64,000 bases of DNA from Cyanocohniella sp. LLY (GTDB lineage: Bacteria > Cyanobacteriota > Cyanobacteriia > Cyanobacteriales > Nostocaceae): positions 1 through 64,000 of the forward strand of contig JAKOMP010000014.1 in the NCBI GenBank assembly GCA_022241785.1, in the 5' to 3' direction. The position numbers and the translations under genes are program-made. Under the pieces are notes generated by a model. That model saw only the letters and a program-made list of their open reading frames with translations. It searched no databases and was not told the origin of the DNA. Below, piece by piece: positions 45,172 to 54,321 of the stretch. Position 1 is the stretch's first letter. Each line of letters starts with the position of its first letter.

Positions 45172-45663
45172 ATGACATACACCCAAACCAGCGATCCCAA
45201 TATTCGTGAATGTGTCGAATCTTGGAAAAACTTAGATGTAGATCAACAGTTGGCTTTGTTTTGGTTCATTTATGAAGAAATGGGCAGTTCCATTACACCA
45301 GCAGCCCCCGGTGCTAGCACTGTTTCACCAGAAATTGCCGAAGGTTTATTCAACCAAGTTCAAGAATTAAGCCACGAAGAACAATTGCAACTTCAGCGCG
45401 ACATCATCAACAAAGTAGATAATCAACTTAGCCGTGAATATGGCTCTTTAAGTGATACCACAAAGCTATTATTTTGGTATCGTTTAGCGCAAGGTATGGA
45501 AAATTCGAGAATTATTCCTATGCCTCCTGGTTACAAGCTTTCATCTTCAGCGGAAACACTGCTGAACAAAATTAAGGCACTACCTTTTGAGAAACAGATT
45601 AATCTTTTCCGTGATTACGTTTCACCAATGGGTGCTGAACCGAAACCAGGTGCTGAAGTTTAA
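45172..45663 (+). CDS. Helical carotenoid protein (OCP N-terminal-domain homologue)
   Basis: A 163-residue all-helical protein equal to the N-terminal carotenoid-binding domain of orange carotenoid protein, without the NTF2-like C-terminal domain. The family pattern is clear: LDVDQQLALFWFIYEEMG, TVSPEIAEGLFNQVQELSHE, LSREYGSLSDTTKLLFWYRL and MPPGYKLSSSAETLLNKI. Such HCPs bind one keto-carotenoid; some quench singlet oxygen and one clade quenches phycobilisomes. The clade cannot be fixed here. A short hairpin follows at 45753. No partner C-terminal-domain gene lies nearby. Confidence 0.92.
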   Translation: MTYTQTSDPNIRECVESWKNLDVDQQLALFWFIYEEMGSSITPAAPGASTVSPEIAEGLFNQVQELSHEEQLQLQRDIINKVDNQLSREYGSLSDTTKLLFWYRLAQGMENSRIIPMPPGYKLSSSAETLLNKIKALPFEKQINLFRDYVSPMGAEPKPGAEV

Positions 45664-45752
45664 ATATTTGCATTAACTGCATCCCGTTTTAGTGTGAACG
45701 CCTGCTGATAAGTAGCAATCTTCATCCTTAATTCTTTGTAAAAGCACATAAA

Positions 45753-45777
45753 TAACCCCGGTTTTTTGTCGGGGTTA
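45753..45777. terminator. Hairpin after the helical carotenoid protein gene
   Basis: TAACCCCG, a nine-base T-rich loop, CGGGGTTA. A perfect eight-base stem but without a strong T-run on the plus strand. About 90 bases past the stop. Confidence 0.5.
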
Positions 45778-46253
45778 TCAAGTCTTGTAAACAAAATCTT
45801 CTGATATCTGGCGATTTATTATTCGTGAGTGCTAGTAAATAACTCAGACAACACTATAATTTCATAATATATAATCTTAAATAGACACAGAGTAAAGAAG
45901 TGAATTTTTACCCTGTGTTAATCTAGGCTTTTCATTACAGAAGATGCACTCAAGTCGTAACGCTCTTTGTTTTATATGTAAAATATAAGCTAATTACTAA
46001 GTTTATTTCATCTATCTTGTGGGTAATTTCAATATTTTTGTTTTTGCAGTAAGATTTTTCATTCTTTTTTTATAGGAGAATTTAATTTGAATATAAATCA
46101 AGTTATATACACAACAGTTAGATTATTAACATTGTAGATTTTGTCACACATGCTCAATATAATGTCTGATATATAGTGCTGAATTAATACTGCATAAAAT
46201 ACTATATCTTAACGTTGAATTTTATCATCCAGATATTATCAAAATGAAAAGTA

Positions 46254-46283
46254 AAACCCCAGGACTGGGAATCCCTGGGGTTT
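46254..46283. terminator. Strong hairpin, likely terminator
   Basis: AAACCCCAGG, a ten-base loop, CCTGGGGTTT. The stem is perfect over ten pairs. No gene ends close by: the carotenoid protein stops 590 bases to the left and the last HEP gene ends 790 bases to the right. It could end a long 3' tail or a non-coding RNA. Confidence 0.6.
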
Positions 46284-46506
46284 CTAACCTGACCACACTT
46301 CTATTTGTAATATAAAATTTTGGAAAAATCAAAATTACAGTGGACATAAATCTGTAAATTTAGGCTAAAAAAAATGATGTATTTTCATGCTAAAAGTATG
46401 CTAGCAAGTAATTATTTAATGCCAATTACTAATCCACACATATAAAACTATACCCAAGGTAAAAATTATTATTTAAAGATACAAATAGAAAAGATATAAT
46501 TCCCTG

Positions 46507-46648
46507 GTTTATGTCTAAAGACGTAATTTTTTAGACTTGATTTCTAATTGGGAATAGAGAAAAATAAAAACATCATGATACAACATGATTGTAGCCAATA
46601 AAAGTGACAGAAAGCCTACTTAATGCCCCGCCTGTGGGCATTTTTTAT
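46507..46648 (+). ncRNA. Candidate small RNA ended by a terminator
   Basis: TATAAT at 46495-46500 is a perfect -10 box. About 140 bases later AATGCCC, a short loop, GGGCATT and a T-run (46622-46648) form a good Rho-independent terminator. Inside are two possible hairpins (ATCATG...CATGAT near 46575 and TCTAAA...AGAC near 46515). No open frame longer than a few codons fits. The start is inferred; a clear -35 is lacking. Confidence 0.35.
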
Positions 46649-46715
46649 TTCTCGTAAGTAAGTTGGTGATAAAATTCAATTTATATGAAGGAAGATAAAA
46701 TATTCGTAGGGTGTG

Positions 46716-46785
46716 TTGTCGCGCCGCGCTTAAAAGCCCCTTTCCGCGTCGGAGAGGGGTTGGGGAGAGGTTCATCAAACTCACT
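46716..46785. repeat. One-armed copy of the 25611-type MITE
   Basis: AAGCCCCTTTCCGCGTCGGA then GAGGGGTTGGGGAGAGGTTC followed by ATCAAACTCAC. Reversed, it matches the left arm of the MITE at 25611 (GTGAGTTCGAC, CTCTCCCCCAACC, CTCTCCGACGCGGAGAGGGG). Confidence 0.65.
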
Positions 46786-47074
46786 TTTAATTAAATATCC
46801 CTGGCTATTTGTTATTAGTTTAATGAAGAGTTAAAGCAGGCTTTGGCTAAATAACTCTCGTTAAATCACAACTAAATAATCAGGGATTAAGAATATTTAA
46901 TATGTCTTATGTTGTAATAAGCCCGATCTACTGGAATGGCTAAACAAATTCAGTCTTTACTCTGTGGGAAGACGCTATACTTCATGTTTGTGTAGCTTCA
47001 GGAATTGATTACTGAAGGCTTTTGGTGTTTGAAAGTCTTTTTTGAGGACTAAAGTCCTCACTACAAATCTTTAA

Positions 47075-48208
47075 TTAACTTTTTATGGAGGAAACATTTG
47101 GCATTACAGAACGAATTGTATTGATAAAATTTTCGGCATAACGTTGTGTCGAGAAATCGAGAGCGCGTTGGCGTGCTGCAACTCCCGCACGTTGGGCAAA
47201 TTCTTGCTCGTCCAGATAGCGGAGAATTGCGATCGCTAGTGCATCTGGATCGCCGTAAGGTGTAAGTAGCCCATTCATGCCGTCTGTAATAATCTCTGTG
47301 GGGCCGCCTGCATTACCAGCTATCACTGGTTTCCCTAATGCCATCGCTTCAATAATCACAATACCAAAGGGTTCTTTATCGGAAGCATGAACAAATACAT
47401 CCATTGCTTGCACCCACTCTGGAATATTACGCTGTAACCCAGCCATGATTACTTCTTCTTCCAACCCTAGCTTGGCTATTTTGTTGTTGACAAATTCCTC
47501 ATAATCTGGTTCTAAATCGTGTTTACCGCCAACGATTACACAATGGGCATCAGGATATTTTTGCAACACTTTGGGCATGGCATCTATAAGGACATGCATT
47601 CCTTTCCATCGTTGCAATCGTCCGACAATACCAATTAATGGCCCGTGCAGTGGTAAGCCCAATTTCTGCCGTGCTTCTATGGGAGAAGGCAGATTAGCAG
47701 GTTCAAATCTATCTAGGGCGACACCAGGATAAACCAAAGGTGTGGGCCTGTGGGGCCAGATTTCCGCCTGTGCTTGCTTACCATCTTGGGAAAGGGTAAT
47801 AACTGCACGGGCGGGGATTGCTGTTGCTAACCGGACTAACTTAGGCTTGTCATAAGGTACTTCTAGTTGGTACCACACAGCAGGTAACCCCGCAATTATG
47901 GCTGCTAAACCCCCATATATATGGGTAATCCACATCCAATTAACGATCGCATCGACATGTTCATTTTTAGCGATCGCAGCTATTTGGAAAACTGTCGCTA
48001 TTAAACGGTGGACTTGGCGCAATCTACCACTTTCTAAGACACGGATCTTAATTCCCAAGGCCCTTACCTGTTCCACCATTGGGCCATCTTCCAAAAAGAC
48101 AACCAACCATTCCACGCCTGCATTACGTCCCTGATGCATCAAATCCCACAGCATCATTTCACCGCCGCCTCTTTGTTCGGCTAACGGCATGACAACTATA
48201 ACTTTCAT
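47075..48208 (-). CDS. GT4-family glycosyltransferase (last gene of the HEP-type island)
   Basis: A 377-residue GT-B glycosyltransferase from ATG 48208, with AGGTGG ahead. N-terminal VVMPLAEQRGGGEMMLWDL is the acceptor-side start; the donor-side part has GIVGRLQRWKGMHVLIDAM, VIVGGKHDLE and the retaining GT4 motif EPFGIVIIEAMALGKPVIA with GGPTEII. It adds a sugar to a growing lipid-linked or exported polysaccharide in the cytoplasm. It follows the O-antigen-ligase-like gene by 11 bases, so they are co-transcribed. Confidence 0.88.
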   Translation of the reverse strand: MKVIVVMPLAEQRGGGEMMLWDLMHQGRNAGVEWLVVFLEDGPMVEQVRALGIKIRVLESGRLRQVHRLIATVFQIAAIAKNEHVDAIVNWMWITHIYGGLAAIIAGLPAVWYQLEVPYDKPKLVRLATAIPARAVITLSQDGKQAQAEIWPHRPTPLVYPGVALDRFEPANLPSPIEARQKLGLPLHGPLIGIVGRLQRWKGMHVLIDAMPKVLQKYPDAHCVIVGGKHDLEPDYEEFVNNKIAKLGLEEEVIMAGLQRNIPEWVQAMDVFVHASDKEPFGIVIIEAMALGKPVIAGNAGGPTEIITDGMNGLLTPYGDPDALAIAILRYLDEQEFAQRAGVAARQRALDFSTQRYAENFINTIRSVMPNVSSIKS

Positions 48209-48219
48209 AATTTCCACCT

Positions 48220-49671
48220 TTATTTAAATGTCGAAATGTCGTAATTTCTAGCTTGATGTTGATGATATTTATGTGCTGCCATAGCCATGGCTAAGAATCC
48301 CCAAAGAATCATGCCGGCTACACTCAGCATCCCGCTACCGATAACTAGCTGGGCGCAAGAACTAATGCCAATGGCGCGCGCCGTACTGACAAAACTATCA
48401 AAACGCGCTTCACGATATTGGATGACACTGAAAAGAATCATGATTAATCCACCCAGATAAAAGATGGCGCCAAACCAACCCAGGGTGAAAAACATATCTA
48501 AAATGCCACTGTCAATCACAAAAACTTCGATTTGTCCGGTTTTTTCGTTGACTTTCCAAATATTGCCTAAACCGTTACCTAGTCCATTAGAAAGGGCTAA
48601 AGTAAGGTTTCTGTCATAGCTGCCCGATCTATCTTTAAAGCTAGTATCTTTTTCTAAGTTAGAAAAACTTTCTAAACGGTCTGATACCACATCGGAAATC
48701 GGCTCGATGGTGACTAACGGCACTACACATATTGCCATGACAACAATTATGGCCAGCAAGCGCATTTGAATTTTGGCTTTAACTGAACCCATAATCATAA
48801 TGACCCCTAAAAGCCAGCCGATCCAGTTAGTTCGTGCTTGTGCCAACAAAAACGACACATAGCCTACCGCTGAGGCTGGAAAGATTAAGGGACCAGAACT
48901 AGTAAATAATAGTAATAAACCAGTCTGCATCACCGCACCAAACGGCCCAACAGAGTGCAGAGTACTCCATACCCGCATTCCAAAAGGTACAGGGTCGCCG
49001 GAACTAGTAAATAGTTTGGACTCAATTAGCCAATATCTATCCCACTCTGGTGCTACCACAAATTGATATATACCATAGGTGCCGATAACCAATACTGTCC
49101 ACAGGAATACCCGTTGAATATTTTGGCGATAGGTGGGATAGTCTCGCCAGTTCATAAATAAGTGGAACGCAAAGATAATAGGACTTAGCCAATCTAAAAG
49201 ACCACGGGCTACAGGGACAGGTGCGTGATAAATTAGACCCACTAAAAAGCCATAAAACACCCCGATAAAAGCCAAAATAAACGGTAAACCCCCTTGACGA
49301 GCCGACCGGGGACAATGCCGTAAAAATGTGGCTATAGTGACAAATACTACTAAATAAGGGGCGATGAGCATTTGCCTGGTGGGGTCCCAACCAATGCGAT
49401 AGTCAACTAAACGGGTAACTAAAGGTGAAAGAAACCACATCCACCAAGTAAAGCCGATATACAAAATGGGATGGCGTAAGTATAAAAACACAGCTACCAC
49501 CAAAGCTGTCACCGGATAAATTAACCGTAATTGACCAGCTGCACCGGCAAAATAACAAGTAATTGTCAGCAGCACAAACCCCACAATTGCTAACCAACCT
49601 TGTAGCGATCGCTCTCGCGGAGAAAAGTGTGCTTCTAAAAAACTATTAAAATGTATTTCTTGAGAAATCAC
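48220..49671 (-). CDS. O-antigen ligase/polymerase-like membrane protein (Wzy/WaaL type)
   Basis: A 483-residue protein with about eleven hydrophobic segments, starting at GTG 49671. The long periplasmic loop between late segments (about residues 325-390, RLESFSNLEKDTSFKDRSGS and on) and the Wzy_C-like block (LAQARTNWIGWLLGVIMIM) are typical of O-antigen polymerase/ligase. In a Wzx/Wzy-like route such a protein joins repeat units; here an ABC exporter is also present, so ligase function is equally possible. Confidence 0.8.
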   Translation of the reverse strand: MISQEIHFNSFLEAHFSPRERSLQGWLAIVGFVLLTITCYFAGAAGQLRLIYPVTALVVAVFLYLRHPILYIGFTWWMWFLSPLVTRLVDYRIGWDPTRQMLIAPYLVVFVTIATFLRHCPRSARQGGLPFILAFIGVFYGFLVGLIYHAPVPVARGLLDWLSPIIFAFHLFMNWRDYPTYRQNIQRVFLWTVLVIGTYGIYQFVVAPEWDRYWLIESKLFTSSGDPVPFGMRVWSTLHSVGPFGAVMQTGLLLLFTSSGPLIFPASAVGYVSFLLAQARTNWIGWLLGVIMIMGSVKAKIQMRLLAIIVVMAICVVPLVTIEPISDVVSDRLESFSNLEKDTSFKDRSGSYDRNLTLALSNGLGNGLGNIWKVNEKTGQIEVFVIDSGILDMFFTLGWFGAIFYLGGLIMILFSVIQYREARFDSFVSTARAIGISSCAQLVIGSGMLSVAGMILWGFLAMAMAAHKYHQHQARNYDISTFK

Positions 49672-49762
49672 TGTGCATTTACCAATTTGAGATTTTGGAT
49701 TGGGAATTACAGTTTGTAGTAGGGACTAAAGTCCCTAAAGTCCTGACTACGAGCAAATATTT

Positions 49763-50707
49763 TTATTCAGTTTGATTAACCGGATATGAGATTACGAATT
49801 GCCGATGTGCTTGCCAACGTCCCCGCCAAGAGGCTAGTAACTTTTGTCCGGCTAGTTGTCCTTGACTGGGTAAAAGTCTCAGCCATTGCACTAAACCCAA
49901 GCTATCTTGTGTCCCTACTAATAAGGCCCAAAGCCAAAAGATGGCGCGACGCAGAGGTGGCAAATGTTCTAGTAAAACTAAAGTTTCGTTATGAACTAAA
50001 TTAATTAAGGCAATTTCATTAAAATTATTGCGCTGGTCTTCATCAAAACGTTGCGCCGGATAGTGATCTACTGCCACTTGCGGATCATAAATAATTTTCC
50101 AGCCAGCTCGCTTGATGGCTAAAGTAAATGCCATTTCAAAGTGTACCTGTGCGCCTGTACCTCGCATCCGTTCATCAAAGCGTAATTGCCCAATGGCCTG
50201 AGTACGAAAACTCATGTTTACGCCTTTGAGGACATCGACTTCACGGGTTTCACCTACTCCCAGGTGATGATTACCAATTACGCGGCCAAACCATTGCAAC
50301 TTACCGACAACTGCTTGGGAATCGGCTTCTAGTTTGTCACCGTGATATATCCAATCACGTCCACCGACACCACCAATGCAACTATCTGCTACCAAGTGAG
50401 CGGTAATTCTCTCTAACCAATCAGGATGCGGTGCAGCATCGTCATCAGTAACGGAAAGAATATCTCCGGTGACTGCGGTAAGTCCGGCGTTGAGGGCGGC
50501 GACAACTCCTGGCTGTGTAACAGTTACAGTGTACAATGGCAAGTTATGTTCTGGAAATTCTGCGAGAAATTGCCAAGTTTCTGCATCTGTGTCCCGCACC
50601 ACCACAATCACTTGGTGAACAGGTTTAGTTTGTGCTTGCAGTGCCAAAAGGCAGCGTGATAGATCTTGAGGACGGCGATAAGTCGGGATGAGAACTGTGT
50701 TCCTCAT
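49763..50707 (-). CDS. GT2-family glycosyltransferase
   Basis: A 314-residue GT-A transferase. VLIPTYRRPQDLSRCLLALQ is the nucleotide-binding start, SVTDDDAAPHPDWLERI carries the DxD metal site and MRGTGAQVHFEMAFTLAIKR the acceptor-side ED-like part. The start at 50707 lies 83 bases inside the end of the preceding GT4 gene, and GGAG sits about ten bases upstream within that gene, which supports the overlap. It probably adds one sugar of the envelope polysaccharide. Confidence 0.88.
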   Translation of the reverse strand: MRNTVLIPTYRRPQDLSRCLLALQAQTKPVHQVIVVVRDTDAETWQFLAEFPEHNLPLYTVTVTQPGVVAALNAGLTAVTGDILSVTDDDAAPHPDWLERITAHLVADSCIGGVGGRDWIYHGDKLEADSQAVVGKLQWFGRVIGNHHLGVGETREVDVLKGVNMSFRTQAIGQLRFDERMRGTGAQVHFEMAFTLAIKRAGWKIIYDPQVAVDHYPAQRFDEDQRNNFNEIALINLVHNETLVLLEHLPPLRRAIFWLWALLVGTQDSLGLVQWLRLLPSQGQLAGQKLLASWRGRWQAHRQFVISYPVNQTE

Positions 50708-51821
50708 GATGAATTAACTCCTCAAATAAATCCATATAAGTTTGTGCCATAGTCGTCCAGCTATATTTTTCTGCAACTATGCGGGCTGCTTGTCCCATTT
50801 GTTGCAAACGAGTACGATCGCTTGTTAAAGACAACATTGCATTTGCTAAAGCCCCGGTGTCGTCTGAATTTGATAAAACAATCCCACATTCGGGAGTCAC
50901 CAATTCTGCACCGCCGGTAGCTGTGGCTGTAATTACAGGTAGTCCTGAAGAAAGGGCTTCTAGTAATACCAAGGTGCAAGCTTCGTAACGGGAAGGAAAG
51001 ACAAATAAGTCTGCTGAACGCATAATTTCGGGAATATCCCGGCGATATCCCATAAAATGCACCCGTTCATTTAACCCTAGAGAAGCTGCTAACTGCGGAA
51101 AGGGGCTACCTTCTGGGTTCCCCACCACTGCTAAATGTAAATCAGGAACTTTCACCAAGGCGTGCAATACTGTATCTAAGTTTTTCCTGGGTGTGCGGAT
51201 ATCTCCGGCAAATAAGGCTAAATTTACATTTGTGGGTAGACCTAATTTTTGGCAATCGCCTACACCAGGAGCAAATTCTTGCAAGTCAACGCCATTGACA
51301 ATTACCCGAATCCGCGAACGTGGTACGCCAATGTTAACTAGTTCTTGGGCTACTTTCTCGGATACAGCTACAACAACTTTAGCCTTTTGAAAAGCTTGTT
51401 TTTCCCAACGGGCATTAAAAGCCGTATATAACCACTGATAAAACCCGTACAAATCGCGGCGAATGCGGGAAATATGCACAGGCGATCGCAGCCAAGAACT
51501 ATGGACAAAATGTACAGCATTGACATCGGCCGCAACTTTAGTAATAGCGCCGTTGACTTTAATTAAATCGAAATTTGCGCGATGTTGATTTAACCAATGG
51601 GCGCTTTTTTGGGCAAAGATTAAATTGCGGATAAATTCAGTAGGATAACTTTCTACTTGAATCGGTATCCAGGTGACAGCATCTTTTAATTCTGGTGCTA
51701 TTTCACTAGCCACTAATGTGAGTTGATGACCACGACGAATGGCTTCTTGGGCGACTTCGTAATTAACTCTTCCTTGACCATCACCTTTTTTTAATGTGTG
51801 AGTAACAATGCAAAGTTTCAC
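50625..51821 (-). CDS. GT4-family glycosyltransferase
   Basis: A 398-residue GT-B transferase. KLCIVTHTLKKGDGQGRVNY is the N-terminal domain start; LALFAGDIRTPRKNLDTVL and FPSRYEACTLVLLEALSSGL give the retaining GT4 donor site with the E-x7-E pair. The final 28 residues (HSSHPDLSPSSRSITLPFG and on) look unstructured and overlap the next gene by 83 bases. It is placed in the middle of the polysaccharide island, co-directional with all neighbours. Confidence 0.88.
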   Translation of the reverse strand: MKLCIVTHTLKKGDGQGRVNYEVAQEAIRRGHQLTLVASEIAPELKDAVTWIPIQVESYPTEFIRNLIFAQKSAHWLNQHRANFDLIKVNGAITKVAADVNAVHFVHSSWLRSPVHISRIRRDLYGFYQWLYTAFNARWEKQAFQKAKVVVAVSEKVAQELVNIGVPRSRIRVIVNGVDLQEFAPGVGDCQKLGLPTNVNLALFAGDIRTPRKNLDTVLHALVKVPDLHLAVVGNPEGSPFPQLAASLGLNERVHFMGYRRDIPEIMRSADLFVFPSRYEACTLVLLEALSSGLPVITATATGGAELVTPECGIVLSNSDDTGALANAMLSLTSDRTRLQQMGQAARIVAEKYSWTTMAQTYMDLFEELIHHEEHSSHPDLSPSSRSITLPFGTASTN

Positions 51822-51872
51822 GTATCACCTCCTTCTATAATTCGTAATTCATAATTCGTAATTATGTTTAAC

Positions 51873-51964
51873 AGGACTTACGTAACCAACCACGTATTTT
51901 CGTCATTGCGACCGTAGGAAAGCAATCTCAAAGCCTTGGTTTTCGTAGCGAGTGCGTAAGTCAT
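51873..51964. mobile_element. 92-base MITE-like element, copy 2
   Basis: It begins AGGACTTACGTAACCAACCA and ends GAGTGCGTAAGTCAT. It is the near reverse complement of 17268-17359 (five differences by eye). It sits 12 bases behind the stop of the GT2 gene, between two island genes. Confidence 0.75.
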
Positions 51965-51975
51965 ATTTAACTAAT

Positions 51976-52968
51976 TTATTTGGCTATCCCAAGTAAGGAA
52001 TTAGCTAATATTTGTGGAGTAAAGCTAAGAGTTAAAGCTACTAATGTTCGCATATTAGCTTTTTGTTGCCTGAGAGATTTCCACAAATAAGAACGGGCTT
52101 CAATAGTTTCTTTATTTCGTAGTAAACCTATACCTAAAGTTGTTTGAGACTCTAACCATTTTTTAGAAAAATATGTTTGAAATTCCTGTAATCGTGAATC
52201 TTGCATCATGATTTGGTAACAAAATATTTCACTTTTCGCTTTGCGAATTTTTGCCTGGACATTACGACTGCCACTGAGCATAGTGTCAGTTTGCTCATGG
52301 GCGCGATATCGTGTCAGTCTGTCTGCACAATAGTAAGCACCAAGTCCAGATATACAGCAAAGATAAGTTAAATATAAATCCCACATACCGCCAATTTCTG
52401 AAGGAATGCTATCCCAATCAATTACATGATTACGAATTAAACAAGCTGCGGCGGTGGCGATACTTTTATCGATTAATCCAATTTTCAAGAAATTTTTATG
52501 GATTCCTGGTGCTAGTTTATGGCGCTTATAACCCCGTGTATTCGCTTCAGTCCCAGCAACTTTAATCTTGCCTTGGGCATCAATAATATATTGGTCACAA
52601 AAAGCTAAAATTAAATCAGAATTAGCTTCTAATGGTGGGACAAGTTTGGCTAAAAAATCCTCATTCCACATATCATCATCGTGGAGGCTAGCCACATACT
52701 TACCCTTTGCCATTTTAAAGGCATTCATTTGATTGGCAATCATACCAATGTTTTGCGGGTGTCGCCAAAATTTGATGCGTGGATCTTGAAAAGATTCTAC
52801 AAGGGCTTGGGGATTTTCTGGACTACAGTTATCAGAAACAATGATTTCGATATTTTGATAAGTTTGTTTCACAGCACTAGCGATCGCCTGCTGTAAATAC
52901 TCTGGTCGATTATATGTAGGAATAATAACGCTGACTAGTGGTTGTGGTGATTTAATAGTTAATGACAT
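51976..52968 (-). CDS. GT2-family glycosyltransferase
   Basis: A 330-residue GT-A transferase from ATG 52968 (MSLTIKSPQPLVSVIIPTYN); a longer frame to 53019 adds 17 residues without support. The motifs are SVIIPTYNRPEYLQQAI, IIVSDNCSPENPQAL and ASLHDDDMWNEDFLAKL with the DxD-type metal site. The C-terminal 80 residues are helical (QFQTYF-type FQTYFSKKWLESQTTLG). It is part of the sugar-adding set of the island. Confidence 0.88.
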   Translation of the reverse strand: MSLTIKSPQPLVSVIIPTYNRPEYLQQAIASAVKQTYQNIEIIVSDNCSPENPQALVESFQDPRIKFWRHPQNIGMIANQMNAFKMAKGKYVASLHDDDMWNEDFLAKLVPPLEANSDLILAFCDQYIIDAQGKIKVAGTEANTRGYKRHKLAPGIHKNFLKIGLIDKSIATAAACLIRNHVIDWDSIPSEIGGMWDLYLTYLCCISGLGAYYCADRLTRYRAHEQTDTMLSGSRNVQAKIRKAKSEIFCYQIMMQDSRLQEFQTYFSKKWLESQTTLGIGLLRNKETIEARSYLWKSLRQQKANMRTLVALTLSFTPQILANSLLGIAK

Positions 52969-53022
52969 AAGACAATGTTTGATTTTAGATTGAGAATTTA
53001 CCCTACTCCCCACTCCCATTTC

Positions 53023-54186
53023 TTAAATTGGAAACAAATTTAAAGCAACGGGATCAGGATTTCTCGCCTCAAACTCAGCGATAGTTTTGGCATAAATTTC
53101 TGCCAATCGTTGCACGTGGATATCCATCGTAAATTCTTGCTGATACCAGGCTTGACCGATTTCACCCATGAGTCGGCTTTTATCATAATTACTTGCTAGT
53201 TCGTTAATGGCAGCAGCTAACCGTTGGATATTATTAGGTGGAACTAAAATACCTGTTTCACCATCTCGCACGTGTTCGGGAATACCACCGACTGCGCTGG
53301 CTATAATCGGTCGATAGCGACCATAAGCTTCGAGAGTTACCAAACCAGCAGGTTCTGGCCACAAGCTAGGAAAGACTACAGCCAAACATTGTTGATAAAG
53401 TGCTTCTAGTTTTTCGCCATTACACCATCCATGCCATGTGACGCGATCGCTTAACCCCAGATCACGCACTAATTTTTCCATGCTGGGTTTACTCCACCCA
53501 TCGCCAGCAATATCAAGATGAATCCGGCTGTCGGTTTTTACCATCGCTTTAATCAGCCATTCCACACCTTTATCGGGAACTATCCGACCAGCAAATAAAA
53601 TGCGCTGATATTGATGAATGTCTAAACTTAAAGGTTCAGGAGTACTTTTAGGTGGTTGCACACCAAAGCGCAGAGTTACAACTCTTTCAGGTGTTAAACC
53701 ACTACTAATGATTTGCTGACGCACATAATCACTATTAGCAATTACTGGAATCTTCAGCTTTTTCAAAATTTCTAGAGGTTGGGAAGCCTGTCGCCAATTC
53801 TGCATAATTCTTTGGGGTCGGCGGCTACCACAACCATCTACTAAATGTCCCAAAGTACAACCTAGAGGATTCATCACGCGATCGCAAACCTTTCCGCGAT
53901 TCGCTAAATATTTAGTACCACTAGGACAGTAATTACAATGATTGTGCAAAGTCAAAATTGCTGGGCATTCTTCCCGCAGATGAACCAGCATATCTGGGTC
54001 ATGAATATGCAGCAATTGAGCCTGTTGTTGGTCTATATTTTTTAGACAAGAGATAGTGCGATCGCTTACTCCAGGAATTTGAGAATTTACTAAAGATGCT
54101 AAATAAGTTTCAATCCCACCACCACCCTTAATATCAGCACGGGAGCAGTGATAAATCATTTTTGTATCAACCAATGTATAGCTCAT
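53023..54186 (-). CDS. GT4-family glycosyltransferase
   Basis: A 387-residue GT-B transferase. MIYHCSRADIKGGGGIETYL is the usual N-terminal glycine-rich start, so the true ATG may be codon 10 (54159) rather than 54186. The centre contains three cysteines (HCNYCPSGTK, and VCDRVMNPLGC) in a pattern seen in some GT4 enzymes. Donor-site motifs are ILFAGRIVPDKGVEWLIKAM and WPEPAGLVTLEAYGRYRPII. It follows a 135-base gap after the GT-A-like gene. Confidence 0.86.
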   Translation of the reverse strand: MSYTLVDTKMIYHCSRADIKGGGGIETYLASLVNSQIPGVSDRTISCLKNIDQQQAQLLHIHDPDMLVHLREECPAILTLHNHCNYCPSGTKYLANRGKVCDRVMNPLGCTLGHLVDGCGSRRPQRIMQNWRQASQPLEILKKLKIPVIANSDYVRQQIISSGLTPERVVTLRFGVQPPKSTPEPLSLDIHQYQRILFAGRIVPDKGVEWLIKAMVKTDSRIHLDIAGDGWSKPSMEKLVRDLGLSDRVTWHGWCNGEKLEALYQQCLAVVFPSLWPEPAGLVTLEAYGRYRPIIASAVGGIPEHVRDGETGILVPPNNIQRLAAAINELASNYDKSRLMGEIGQAWYQQEFTMDIHVQRLAEIYAKTIAEFEARNPDPVALNLFPI

Positions 54187-54321
54187 AAAGATTCTACTTA
54201 TTTGTAGATAAAATCCTAATTTTTAGAAGATAAACTTGAAAATATAGTCATGCTTGTGTGAATACCTTACTAATTGATTTACACCACTTTTTATATCAAT
54301 TGAGTACCTTATCCCTAGCCC

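Larger units (their letters stand above)
45664..47074. other. 1.4 kb gene-poor stretch with three hairpins, sRNA candidate and repeat fragment
   Basis: No protein-like reading frame was found on either strand. Hairpins occur at 45753-45777, 46254-46283 and 46622-46646; the last follows a TATAAT at 46495 and may end an sRNA. A fragment of the 25611 MITE lies near 46716-46785. The remainder is very AT-rich. Confidence 0.6.

Noticed and set aside
45753..46648. tRNA or other known structured RNA in the gene-poor stretch
   Set aside because: No T-arm GGTTCRA, anticodon arm or known RNA pattern was found; only simple hairpins remain.
52969..53019. 17-residue N-terminal extension of the GT2 gene
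   Set aside because: Polar residues ahead of the typical GT2 strand, and part of it is repeat-like CCCTACTCCC DNA.
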